Source of the DNA: Cordilura impudica
Lineage: Eukaryota; Arthropoda; Insecta; Diptera; Scathophagidae
Reading direction: 5' to 3'
Assembly (NCBI GenBank): GCA_963682025.1
Contig: OY821518.1
Location: 10,096,090-10,160,089 of the forward strand
Length of the DNA: 64,000 nt
Part shown: in pieces, positions 24,190 to 35,049 of the stretch
Layout of the letters: each line of letters opens with the position of its first letter
Position numbering within the stretch: the stretch's first letter is position 1
Program-made: the position numbers and the translations under genes
Notes under the pieces: generated by a model
Seen by the model: the letters and a program-made list of their open reading frames with translations, nothing else
The model's database searches: none
What the model was told of the DNA's origin: nothing

Positions 24190-24845
24190 AGCAATTGACT
24201 TCAACGGCTGGCACATACGCACTCTTTTGTCAGAATTTTCAATGACCACTTTGCATAAATGTGGCTGAATTTCATTGATGCAGCGTTGAATTTCCTTTTA
24301 TAATGAATGGGTGGTTGTGGTGGCATATATCTTCAACTTCAAATAACCCCAATTTGTTTAACACATGTGGATTCTCTGAACCCAAATGCGCAAATTTTGA
24401 TGGTTAACGAGGCCATCAAGATGAAAAAGTGCTTAGGATAATTATGTTCGAAACAGTGCCATTCTCTTGTTGATTTTCAATAATCAATTCAATGAACTCC
24501 TTTCGTTAAACATGATCATTGGGATTCAGTTCTTATATCAATTGAACTTTATAAGGGAGGAAACTCAGGCCTTCAGTAGAGATATGTTATAGAAAGCTTC
24601 TTGAAATTTGTAATTCTTGTCCATGTTGCCGAATTGGTGTTCCTGGACTTCCAATAACACTCTTAAGAATTGCTTCGATATTGACATTTTAGCATCATTA
24701 ATTGATCCAGTCTGCGTGAAGTTCTTATATTTTGTAAGAAATTTTCGAACTGTTGCCATAAAGCTTTCAATATTTGCAAATATTGTTCAACAATGAAAAT
24801 GCCTTGTTCTATCGTGTAGTGCTCCATGGTAACTCACCCTAAACT
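24190..24845 (-). pseudogene. DD41D-type mariner transposase remnant
   Basis: Minus-strand pieces in changing frames match the intact relative at 40.1-41.2 kb. Examples are IEQGIFIVEQY at the N-terminus, TGSINDAK, then HLDGLVNHQNLRIW (the first catalytic block region) and, near 24230, HLCKVVIENSDKRVRMCQ (C-terminus). The middle third including the second and third aspartates is deleted. Confidence 0.6.
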
Positions 24846-25970
24846 GTTAGCTGTCACACTATATTCCTCTTTTGGTTGCCAACACTGCACAAATGGCGGC
24901 AAAACTTGGATGCATTTTGGACGCCCTTTATCAACTTTAAACTGACTTTAGGTGGGTACGTTAAAGTGCATGAGCAACAAGTGCAAATATGAGTGTATGT
25001 GAGATAGAAGCAGGTTCAAACCTCACAGCCGCCCTAAGTAGAAAAATTTCATATAAAAACAATATAATCAATCATTTAATGTTCAATATAATCACTCATA
25101 ACATAATCTTCTTCTCTACCACGCGCCATTAAAAACTAAGTCAAAAAATTTTAATTGCTGAAAAAAATACGTTTAATCTTATAATCGTTCCTTTGTAACG
25201 TTTCACCGTGTCAAAATAAAACATTTGGAATAAACAAATTTAATAACAGAGATGTTCGTAAGGAAATCTTTGAAGGCTCTATGAATTGTTTATCGTAAAA
25301 AGTTTTATCGATAACGCTTAAAGTTAACAAGTGTTATAAAAAATCATACTCACTCGGAAATTTACCTAAACAGTACTAATATGAAAACTTATTTAAAAAA
25401 AATCAATTGTTTAATACAAAGTCAAATTATCCATTCAGTATTATTTTACGATGAGATTAATAAATCATTTATTATTTATTCATTACTTAACTCAATGTGA
25501 AGTTATCCCATGTTTGTTTGTATGTTTTTATAATTATTTGCATTGTTTGGGTTAGTTGAGAGTTTCAATAACTCTGCAGATTAATTCAAATAACTGTATT
25601 TAATTATACTTAATTTTAAAACTGTTGACCACTTCTTTATTTTAAGGTATTTAGTTTTTTGAAAAGACACTGTCTAAACATTTTACAAGTATAATATAAA
25701 AAAATATATAAAAAATAACTATTAAATTATTTATTATTATTGGTGATTTAACAATTAACACTTCAAGGTTTCTTTAAACAATTATAATTATTTTATGAAA
25801 GAAATAAATGAAGAGTTTAAGAAATATTATTGAAAATATATAGATTTTTATAGAATAAATTCTAGAAGAAAGAACATTATTAAAAGCTTTACGATTATCC
25901 TTCTTTATTTTGTTGATCAAAATACTTACAGTTACAATGCGTTGCTCCCCTTAACCTCATATGCCTTTTA
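24846..25970. other. AT-rich sequence without recognised genes
   Basis: A GGTTCAAACCTC motif at 25013 resembles a tRNA B box but has no matching A box or cloverleaf around it. A hAT-like end CAGAGATGTTCG at 25248 has no partner that I can find. Confidence 0.35.
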
Positions 25971-27690
25971 ATCTGTAAACATCTATACGCTCAGGGGAGG
26001 AAGTAAAAATCTATTTGACAGTACAATCACAAAAACAGACTAAGACAAAAACAGTGTGAGGTACGATTATATTGGTGAAAAGATTAGAAAGGGTTTGGAG
26101 ATAAAATGAAGGCACGATTTAATAAGGAAGTGTTTGGAGATAAAATGAGGGAGTGAATAAAATTAAAAATTAAAAATTAAAAATTAAAAATTGAAAATTA
26201 AAAATTAAAAATTAAAAATTAAAAATTAAAAATTAAAAATTAAAAATTAAAAATTAAAAATTAAAAATTAAAAACTAAAAATTAAAAATTAAAAATTAAA
26301 AATTAAAAATTAAAAATTAAAAATTAAAAATTAAAAATTAAAAATTAAAAATTAAAAATTAAAAATTAAAAATTAAAAATTAAAAATTAAAAATTAAAAA
26401 TTAAAAATTAAAAATTAAAAATTAAAAATTAAAAATTAAAAATTAAAAATTAAAAATTAAAAATTAAAAATTAAAAATTAAAAATTAAAAATTAAAAATT
26501 AAAAATTAAAAATTAAAAATTAAAAACTAAAAATTAAAAATTAAAAATTAAAAATTAAAAATTAAAAATTAAAAATTAAAAATTAAAAATTAAAAATTAA
26601 AAATTAAAAATTAAAAATTAAAAATTAAAAATTAAAAATTAAAAATTAAAAATTAAAAATTAAAAATTAAAAATTAAAAATTAAAAATTAAAAATTAAAA
26701 ATTAAAAATTAAAAATTAAAAATTAAAAATTAAAAATTAAAAATTAAAAATTAAAAATTAAAAATTAAAAATTAAAAATTAAAAATTAAAAATTAAAAAT
26801 TAAAAATTAAAAATTAAAAATTAAAAATTAAAAATTAAAAATTAAAAATTAAAAATTAAAAATTAAAAATTAAAAATTAAAAATTAAAAATTAAAAATTA
26901 AAAATTAAAAATTAAATATTAAAAATTAAAAATTAAAAATTAAAAATTAAAAATTAAAAATTAAAAATTAAAAATTAAAAATTAAAAATTAAAAATTAAA
27001 AATTAAAAATTAAAAATTAAAAATTAAAAATTAAAAATTAAAAATTAAAAATTAAAAATTAAAAATTAAAAATTAAAAATTAAAAATTAAAAATTAAAAA
27101 TTAAAAATTAAAAATTAAAAATTAAAAATTAAAAATTAAAAATTAAAAATTAAAAATTAAAAATTAAAAATTAAAAATTAAAAATTAAAAATTAAAAATT
27201 AAAAATTAAAAATTAAATATTAAAAATTAAAAATTAAAAATTAAAAATTAAAAATTAAAAATTAAAAATTAAAAATTAAAAATTAAAAATTAAAAATTAA
27301 AAATTAAAAATTAAAAATTAAAAATTAAAAATTAAAAATTAAAAATTAAAAATTAAAAATTAAAAATTAAAAATTAAAAATTAAAAATTAAAAATTAAAA
27401 ATTAAAAATTAAAAATTAAAAATTAAAAATTAAAAATTAAAAATTAAAAATTAAAAATTAAAAATTAAAAATTAAAAATTAAAAATTAAAAATTAAAAAT
27501 TAAAAATTAAAAATTAAAAATTAAAAATTAAAAATTAAGAATTAAAAATTGAAATTAAAAATTAAAAATTAAAAATTTAAATTAAAAACTAAAAATTTTA
27601 AATTAAAATTTCTGTTTGATTTTAAAAAAGTGCCATAAAATATCTTTAATTACTGGATGTTTACACATCTCCCCTTTGATCGGACTCACA
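25971..27690 (+). repeat. Family C repeat expanded by an internal satellite
   Basis: The left part (25971-26085; TGTAAACATCTATACGC, CAATCACAAAAACAG) and the right end (27655-27690; GATGTTTACACATC, GATCGGACTCACATG) both match, inverted, the two ends of the ~300 bp copy at 37190-37490. The interior of that copy is replaced here by the 7-bp satellite. Confidence 0.55.
26158..27600 (+). repeat. Heptanucleotide satellite (AAAAATT)n, ~205 copies
   Basis: A very uniform array of the 7-base unit AAAAATT runs for about 1.44 kb. Rare variants stand out: a C at 26275 and 26527 (252 = 36 x 7 apart) and a T at 26917 and 27218 (301 = 43 x 7 apart). The last 60 bases are more degenerate. The spacing suggests block duplication inside the array. 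Confidence 0.9.
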
Positions 27691-28840
27691 TGATTTTTTT
27701 ATTTGTTCTTTTACTATTAACAAATGCAGTGCATTGTGTTAATCTCAGGAAAATAGGTTATGGGATGGAGACAAGAGGGACTACTGTTTTTGGATATTTG
27801 ATTTAAATTTTTTCTATGGTATAAATACTTTAGTAGTTATAATTTTCCATACATATTATATTTTACAATATGTTGCAGCAACATGTTGCTTGCGAACACA
27901 AATGTTTCAATTCGTATTTTTTTTTACAAACATTCTAGAATGTTTGTGTGACTAAACAATAAGCTTATTGTATTTGAGAATATTTTCAGAATACTAAACC
28001 AATGTTTAGTGCCACCATTGTAGATTAACTAACCATCATTATAAGTAGTAGCAGTATACAAATATTGGCTATACTCATGAACAGACAAATCTGATGTGTC
28101 TGATGTATACAAGTGTTTTTGAATACAACAAAAATATTGTTTTTTCCAACAAAAGCAAATAAAATAGAAGTGAAGTGAATCATTTATCAGCTTGTTATTT
28201 GCCCAACCAAGAAAATAGAAATAAAATTTGAAAACACAATTGAAAAAAGTACAAGCATTGTTTATGTACATATGTAATTTTGTAGGGAGGGAGAAGTTTC
28301 AATTTTAACTTATTTAAACTCAACTCAACTCAACCTACCAACTAGCTTACTTACTTATGAAGTAGTATATTGTATACAAGCCAAGCCAAAAGCCAAACCA
28401 ACATTATTGTTGATGAGCTACACCATGTACATTTTTAAAGCAAATTCATACACAAAATCAATTTGCACAATGAGAATATATGACATTTTTAATAGAAATA
28501 ATTATGTAATTGTCTATTTCAGTATTGTCTATAATATTTTTAAAAAAGTATGCATTTCTAACAAATACTCAATTTTCAATTCTCTAGTACAATAGTAATG
28601 AGCATTTAACAGCCAAATGTTGTAGTTGTGTAAACAGAAAATATATATCATATTTCCTACAACTTCCATATATAGTGCAAGCTCTATAACCAAAAAAGGG
28701 AAATCCCTGTGTTTTGGTATATTAACCTTTTGGATGATTTTGATCTTCAAGTGTGTCAGTGTCATTTGTTGTGTAACTACATCTCTTAATATGGGAAAAG
28801 TTCAACATATTTTAAAGTTCAAAAATTAGAGATTTTTTAG
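27691..28840. other. AT-rich sequence with a small piece shared with 51 kb
   Basis: Bases 27720-27785 (ATGCAGTGCATTGTG, GGAAAATAGGTTATGGGA) match, inverted, the segment at 51.15-51.21 kb. Short frames at 28029-28829 have no recognisable content. Confidence 0.4.
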
Positions 28841-30185
28841 CTTAGTTAAAGTAAAAAGATTTGATCTTGATCTTTACCGCATTATAAAGCAAACTTTGCA
28901 CCTTAAAGAGAGCTGAGTACCCAATACTGGAAAAAAATGCTTTTAAGTGGTTTGTAAAACAAAGGGAAAAAAATGTTCCAATATCAGCAGAGATTTTACC
29001 ATCAAAAGCCAGTCATTTGTATTCCAAAATTTATAAAACCAATTCAGGTTTCAATGCCAGTGAGGGATGGTTGAAGAAATTTAAGCGCGACATGGAATTA
29101 AATTTTTAAAAATTACGGACGAGAATTGTCTTCGAAACCTCATCTTATTGATCCATTTGTGAAAGACTTTGAGGATTAGGTTGATGAGAATGGGTTAACT
29201 CTTCACCAAATCTACAAATCCGACGAATCCGGTATATATTATAGGATGCTTCCAAATCACACTCTTGTCACATGTAATGAGAAAACGGCGCCCGAAAGAA
29301 AAACATATTAAGAGCGAATAACTTTTTTTATCCTCTTCAAATGCAAATGGCACAGACAAACTGAAATTGTTGGTTGTTGGAAAATCGAAAAACCCACGCG
29401 CCTTTAAGTCATTTCACCAATTAGTAAAATTAAGTTGTTCATAGGTAAACATTTTTTAGGTTTTAGAATTTTTGGCTTCAAAATGTCTGCCGCAAAAAGC
29501 AGTTTTGCTTTTAGATAACGCAACGTGTCACAAAGTTGAGGGACTAAAATAATTTACCACCCAATTGCACTGCGCTTATTCCACCGTTAGATCAAAACTT
29601 TATCAACTTGGTCAAATTAAATTATAAAAAAACAACTGCTCACCCACTTGCTTGGCGAGAAGAGATCGAATTTGGAGCTCAAAGTAAAAAATTTCAATCT
29701 CAAAAATACAGTTCAGATTCTAGCTACGCCCTGAGATAAAATTTCATTGTCCAATATTCAAAAATCCTGGAACGCCTTGCTCCAATTCGGTAGTTAATGG
29801 GGATATCATTCGCTTAAATATTTTACAAAATATAATTCAGGACGAAAACGAAGATATTTCAACTATTGGTATACTTGCACCTCAAATTGGTACGGAACAT
29901 CTTTTCACGAATGCTGACATAAACAGCTGGATTCAAGAAGAATTTCATGTGGAAAGTAATGAGGACCAAATGGAATTATCAGATACGGAATTGGAGGATT
30001 TACACGATAGTTGTCATGAAGAAAACAAAACTAACATCGATAAACATATGCATACAATGGGCTTTGGAAAATGATAAGCCGACAACAGCAATATATGAAC
30101 TAGATGATTCAGCTGTTATTTTAAAAAATAATTTGACAACAAAGCAACACAAAATCTCCAATTTCTTTAAAAATGTTTAAAATGT
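28841..30185 (+). pseudogene. Tigger/jerky-like (pogo) transposase, decayed
   Basis: Fragments in several frames follow the order of CENP-B/jerky-type transposases. There is a helical DNA-binding remainder (GWLKKFKRDMEL), YKSDESGIYYRMLPNHTLV with the first catalytic D near 29220, LLLDNATCHKVEG with the second near 29510, and LDQNF.NLVKLNYKK with the third near 29590. An acidic tail follows (open part 29947-30180). A GTAAAC...TTTTAG remnant near 29442-29460 lies where two related elements carry an intron. No ends could be defined. Confidence 0.7.
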
Positions 30186-30196
30186 AAATATATATA

Positions 30197-31649
30197 CAGT
30201 AGAGGCTCGAAAAAGTTAAGATGCGCATAAGTTAAGTATATGGAAAAGTTAAGGAGCTTTCAGTCTCCACACGGGACTCTAAAAAGTTAAGTGCTTCTTA
30301 ACTTTTTTGAGTCATTTTTGTTTTTATTTTATTTTTTTATTTCTAACATCATTTTTAACTTCTTATATGTCGATTGTCGCTAATTATATATGTAGTGCTG
30401 TACACATGGGTAGCAAAGAAAAAATTTAACGGCATTAACCGTTACAAATTTCTTGCGAATACAGACATTCTTACATAATATGTTTGCTCGCATCAGTTGC
30501 TTGTTTAAGAAAACAGTCGTACATTCTTCGCAACAATATCAGCAGCACGTAAGCAAAAAAGGTTATCAGTCGCCGAAAAATGCAAGATTTTAAAAAAAAT
30601 TAGATGAAGGCGTTTTGGCTAATCGATTGGCCAAAAATTAAAAGAAACAAAGCAAACATTTATGATGCAGTGTCAGGTACATGTGACGAAATTAAAAGAA
30701 AAACTTTGCGTAAGGCAGAATACGTGGATTTGGAGAAACAGCTGTACAAATGGTTCTTAGATCAACGCGAAGGAAACTGTGCAATAAGTGGTCCTATTTT
30801 AAAAGCTAAGGCGAAGAAGCTTTTTGGACAAATATATCCAGATAAAACCCCAAATGACTTTAGAACAAGTCAAGGCTGGTTTTCAAAATTCAAGCGCCGG
30901 TATGGAATACGCATTCTTAAGGTCTGTGGTGAAATTTTATCTAGCGACACGTCAACAATCACTCCATTTATTTATGCTTTACGGGCAAAAATGCATGAAA
31001 TGGAAACCACAAATGAACAACTGTACAACGCTGATGAGTCTGGCCCCTTTTTTCGATGTCTTCCTGATAAAAGCTACATTGCCGCTTGTGAAAAGACTGC
31101 ACCAGGCAGAAAAATACGTAAAGAAAGAGTTACATTTATGTTATGCGCCAATGTAGAAGGATCACACAAACTTAAGCCACTTGTGGCTGGGAATGCTGCC
31201 AAACCGCGATGTTTTCTGAACTTTAAAAATCCGCTGGACTACGATTATTCTGCAAATGCATGGATGACAGCCAAAATTTTTAAAACATGGTTTCATACAA
31301 AGTTTGTAAAAGAAGTAAGAAATGATTTTATTCATTAAGTGATTTTAAACTTAAAAAGTAAATTTCGATTTGTTCTTATAGGTACGTCGTTTTAGTGCTC
31401 AAAACAACTTGCCTCCAAAAGCCATTCTTCTATTGGATAATTGTTCATCACACTCGCCTATTGAAGAATTTCGCTCCGATGACGGAAACATTTTATGTAT
31501 GCTCCTAAAATCGCATTCGGATAAAAAGTTCATCAGAATAAGGTAACTGATTACTTCACTGTAACAAACACCGTATAAACGTAATATGTATGAATGTATA
31601 TCTTCTAATTATTTTTGCTAATACGAAATAAAAAATCGAGCATGTACTG
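30197..31649 (+). mobile_element. Pogo/Tigger-like element with TA target and GTTAAG iterons
   Basis: The left end CAGTAGAGGCTCGA and the inverted right end CAGTACATGCTCGA form ~14 bp terminal repeats, both flanked by TATA, fitting the TA target of Tc1/mariner-pogo elements. Between 30206 and 30312 the motif AAAAGTTAAG occurs four times forward and once inverted; these are likely transposase sites. The coding region is shortened at its 3' side. Confidence 0.7.
30545..31546 (+). pseudogene. Tigger/jerky-like transposase with one intron
   Basis: The N-terminus (RKQKRLSVAEKCKILKK) is a CENP-B/Psq-type helix-turn-helix. It is followed by a one-base shift in an A run (30592-30600) into the main frame 30604-31314, with a CENP-B second DNA-binding part (GWFSKFKRRYGIR), the first catalytic D in NADESGPFF and KLKPLVAGNAAKPR. 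An intron at 31315-31381 (GTAAGA...TTATAG) joins to LLLDNCSSHSP (second D). The last catalytic region is shifted or diverged after 31505. Three changes would need to be explained for activity, so I treat it as broken. Confidence 0.7.
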
Positions 31650-33924
31650 TATATATATTTTCTTAAAAGTTTCCATTGTATTGTCACTCACTGTAGTTAA
31701 ACTATGTATCCATGTCTGAATAGCTTAAAGTTAATTCTTATCTGCACAGGTAGAATTCAATCGAAAACCAGTGATGCCAATTATCCTTTTTATTTTATAT
31801 AAATTTCGCCAGCAATTTTTCCCAAAAACCCTTATTGAAACATGATTACTGCAATAAATAATTGATGACAGTTCTTCAGATTTAGCAATATATCAACTAG
31901 CATTCACTTTTAGTTGCTAATTAATTGGACATTACTAAAATTATTTTTTAAAAAAATGGAAACGGTGTTGGTTATAACGAATGTATGCAGTATTTTATGT
32001 ATCTGCTGTATTTGTTGCTCGTAGTTCTGTTGATGAGATTCAATACTTTGGAGTAGTGTAGTGGCAAATTTTGTTATTACTCGTACATACATTTGTTTTG
32101 TGTGTCTTTATAATTTTTTTTTTTGAATTTTTTCACAGCCGTGTTTTTTGGGGACAAGCTATTATAAACTGTGGTAAGATCGTCTCAACGATCAGTTGGT
32201 AAAAGTATATTGTTGCGTTCGGATTATCAAAGTAACAGCATAAATAAGTAAAGTTTCTATTTTTTGCGCATAAAGAAAATATAACAAATTAAAACAAGTG
32301 TATTGTACAGTGTAAGTGAAAAGATAAATTAGATATTGTTAAAAAAAAGAACACTGGCCATCAAAGTCATAAACTTATGAGAAAAAAAACAACATCCTCT
32401 TAAAAGGAAGTGTCTGAAATTGAATAAATGTGTTAGATTTGCTAACTTTTTTGTTTTTTTTTTAATAATAATAAAGTATTAAATATTTGGTAAGATCTAA
32501 GACTTATCCATTATTAATTAGTGTTTGAAAGTTTTCACGTTTTGTATTTGCTGTCTATGTAATTTTGCTCACGTTTTATGATTTATTGAAAAATTTAGCT
32601 CAATAGTTCATTGAATTGAAAGTTAGTCTGCAGCTTAGTCTTATTCCAAGTTCTGTTTATAAGAGTTGTCTGTTGCCTAATAAATATTTAGACACAAGAG
32701 GCAATTTGCCGTTTAGTATCCGTTTGTAATATATAATATGTCAACATATTCACAATGCGATTTCATGGACTTTATTTTTTGTATTAAAATTTTTATTTAA
32801 ATTGCAACTAATTTTTAATATTTCGATTATTTTGTGGAATAAGAAAAGAAGAATCTTTAAATAAAAACAATTTTCATAATTTAAATATTAGTTATTGCAG
32901 ATTATTTTTTTATTATTTTGTAACTGAAAAATAATCACAATTAAAAAGTATTTACAAACCAGAAATTTGAAAGAAAAAAATTTTATCCTTTTATAAAACT
33001 AATGGGGCAAAATCGTTAAACATTTGAACTAACCCCAATCAAATTATACCCGATTAAAGTAAATTCTATCCTATAAACAGCAGTATATATTAAACTTACA
33101 AGATATTGAAATTCAAATCATTTAATAAAATATAATAGAATTACTACTTGATTTTGTCTCATGCAATAACAGTATGCAACAAATGGGGAACAAATTTGTT
33201 TCTTGAATAAATTTTTTGCAAAATCATCATTATTCTAAATTCTATGGTAAGGTTTTTTTAATTTTTTTTTTTCTAACATTCGATAATGGAATTATTGAGG
33301 CACAAGTGGAAAAAAATTCATAAAAAATAGAAAGCAAAAAATATTTACCAGTTTTGGTACTTAATCCTAAAGCTGCATGTAATAGAAATAAATTTATTTT
33401 GTTTCTTGAAACTCAATTGAAAAATTCGTGTTTTATTCCCGATAAAGTGAAAGCACCTAGTTTTTTTATTGGAAATTTTGGGGCCCCGATTTAAAAAAAA
33501 ATTTTTTTGAGGATTTAGGGTGTTCGGTATGATTTAGGCAAAAAAAAATTTTTTCGGTGGCCCATATTTCCTGAGATATGGAACTCCAAACTTTTGACAT
33601 TGATTTGTATATAACTTTGTGATTTATTATCGGATTTCAGCAATTAATATATCATTGGAAAGCTTACTAGAATGCTTTTTTCATTAACCCGTTATGAAAC
33701 TATTGAAGTTTTTTTTAAGTTATATTTTGGGAAACGTGGCATCATCTCATAGAATAAGAATGAATGAAAGCTAGGTCCACCAGCTTTATATCGATGTACA
33801 TTTTGACCTTTAACCCTTTCAGGACCGTATATATTAAGGATTTTACCTACACTTTAAAGTTTTTAGAAAATTATGTTGTTATTTCTACTTCGGTCGATTT
33901 TTTTTTTTTTTTTTTTGATTATAT
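31650..33924. other. Mostly unique-looking AT-rich sequence
   Basis: Apart from the candidate promoter exon at 32194-32311 nothing clear is seen. GGTGGCCCATATTTCCTGAG and similar phrases near 33550-33600 may belong to an old repeat around the inverted repeat that follows. Confidence 0.35.
32194..32311 (+). promoter_or_regulatory. Candidate TATA-less promoter with noncoding first exon
   Basis: An arthropod initiator TCAGTT (32192-32197) places +1 at A 32194. GGATT lies exactly at +28 to +32, fitting four of five positions of the downstream promoter element RGWYV. The following A-rich leader ends in a good splice donor (CAGT|GTAAGTGA) at 32312. No coding exon was found downstream, so this is a suggestion from core-promoter grammar only. 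Confidence 0.35.
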
Positions 33925-34612
33925 AATTACTAATTTGAGGTCGCTGATTTCAAATCTGCACTTGGTTTTTTCTATCAGCTCGACTTTTCGCGATATACCC
34001 TTATGTCCAAAAGTAAGGCACTTCCACTACATATATTGGAATAACTTGAAAACGGTTCATCATATTTAGTTAAAAAAAAATCCAAAACTCGTCAACAATA
34101 TTATTTTTAAGCCGTGTTTATATTGCTTTTAAACTTGCCCAGCAGTTTCAGAGATATTGTGGAAGTTTTAAGAAAAAAAAAAAAAAAAAAAATTTTTTGC
34201 TCTTTAAAAATTCATTAAAAATAAAAATGCGTTATAGATCACAGATTTGGTCTAGAATCATATAGCTAAACATATTTCGCCGAAATCAGATTTATTTCAT
34301 TGTAATCGGTGCACCACTCAGAAAAATCAATTGATAAAAATCGCGATTTTTATGAATTTTTTTTGATAACTTTTTTTTTTTATCAAAACTTCCACGATAT
34401 CTCTGAAACTGTTGGGCAAATTTAGAACCAATGTAAGCACGGCTTAAAGATAATATTGTTGTTGAGTTTTGGATTTGTTTTTAACTGAATATGACGAACC
34501 GTTTTCAGGTTATTCCAATATATGCAGTGAAAGTGCATTAATTTTGGACATAACGGTAACGATCTGATAGATAAAAACCAAGTGTAGATTTGGATTCAGC
34601 GTCCCAAATAAC
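33925..34612. repeat. Long inverted repeat (foldback), arms ~230 bp
   Basis: The left arm 33945-34175 (for example TATATTGGAATAACTTGAAA, CAGTTTCAGAGATATTGTGG) is the inverse of the right arm 34380-34610 (TTTCAGGTTATTCCAATATA, CCACGATATCTCTGAAACTG), about 85% alike. The spacer is about 200 bp. A second, weaker inverted pair (TTATTGAGGCACAA near 33293 and its inverse near 34737) lies outside, so the whole foldback may span 33280-34760. No transposase is inside. Confidence 0.75.
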
Positions 34613-35049
34613 TTTAAGGACAATATTCAGTTCTTAATCAACCTTGTTCTTGTGTTATTTATCCCTACTATTAGGAAATTTTTTTACAGTGTTTGTTGTT
34701 GTTTTTTATGAATCTTTTGAATTCAAAAATTTTGTGCCTCAATAACTCCAAAACTAGGAAAGCTTAAAGCTGGCGTAATTTAAACGAATAAGTCGTTCCA
34801 AAGTTACTACAGATGCATGGAACAGCCCCTTCAAAAATAAAAAATTAAAAAAAAATTTAAGAAAACCTTTGAAATAAAGATGATTTTTGCAGTTAGTTGA
34901 CTATAGCGAATCAAAAAAAATATAGTGGCTATAAAAGGAATTTTAGCTTGTTGCATAGTGTAATCAAAGTTTTTATTTCCAAATAAATGAATTCGAAAGT
35001 CTTGGGCCAATGTTTTTTTTTTTGGGGAGTCAGTTAACACTTAAGTCAA

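Noticed and set aside
25000..25030. tRNA-like B box GGTTCAAACCTC
   Set aside because: No A box at the right distance and no cloverleaf can be folded from the flanks.
26158..27600. CRISPR-like regular array
   Set aside because: Seven-base units without spacers in a eukaryotic genome; a plain satellite.
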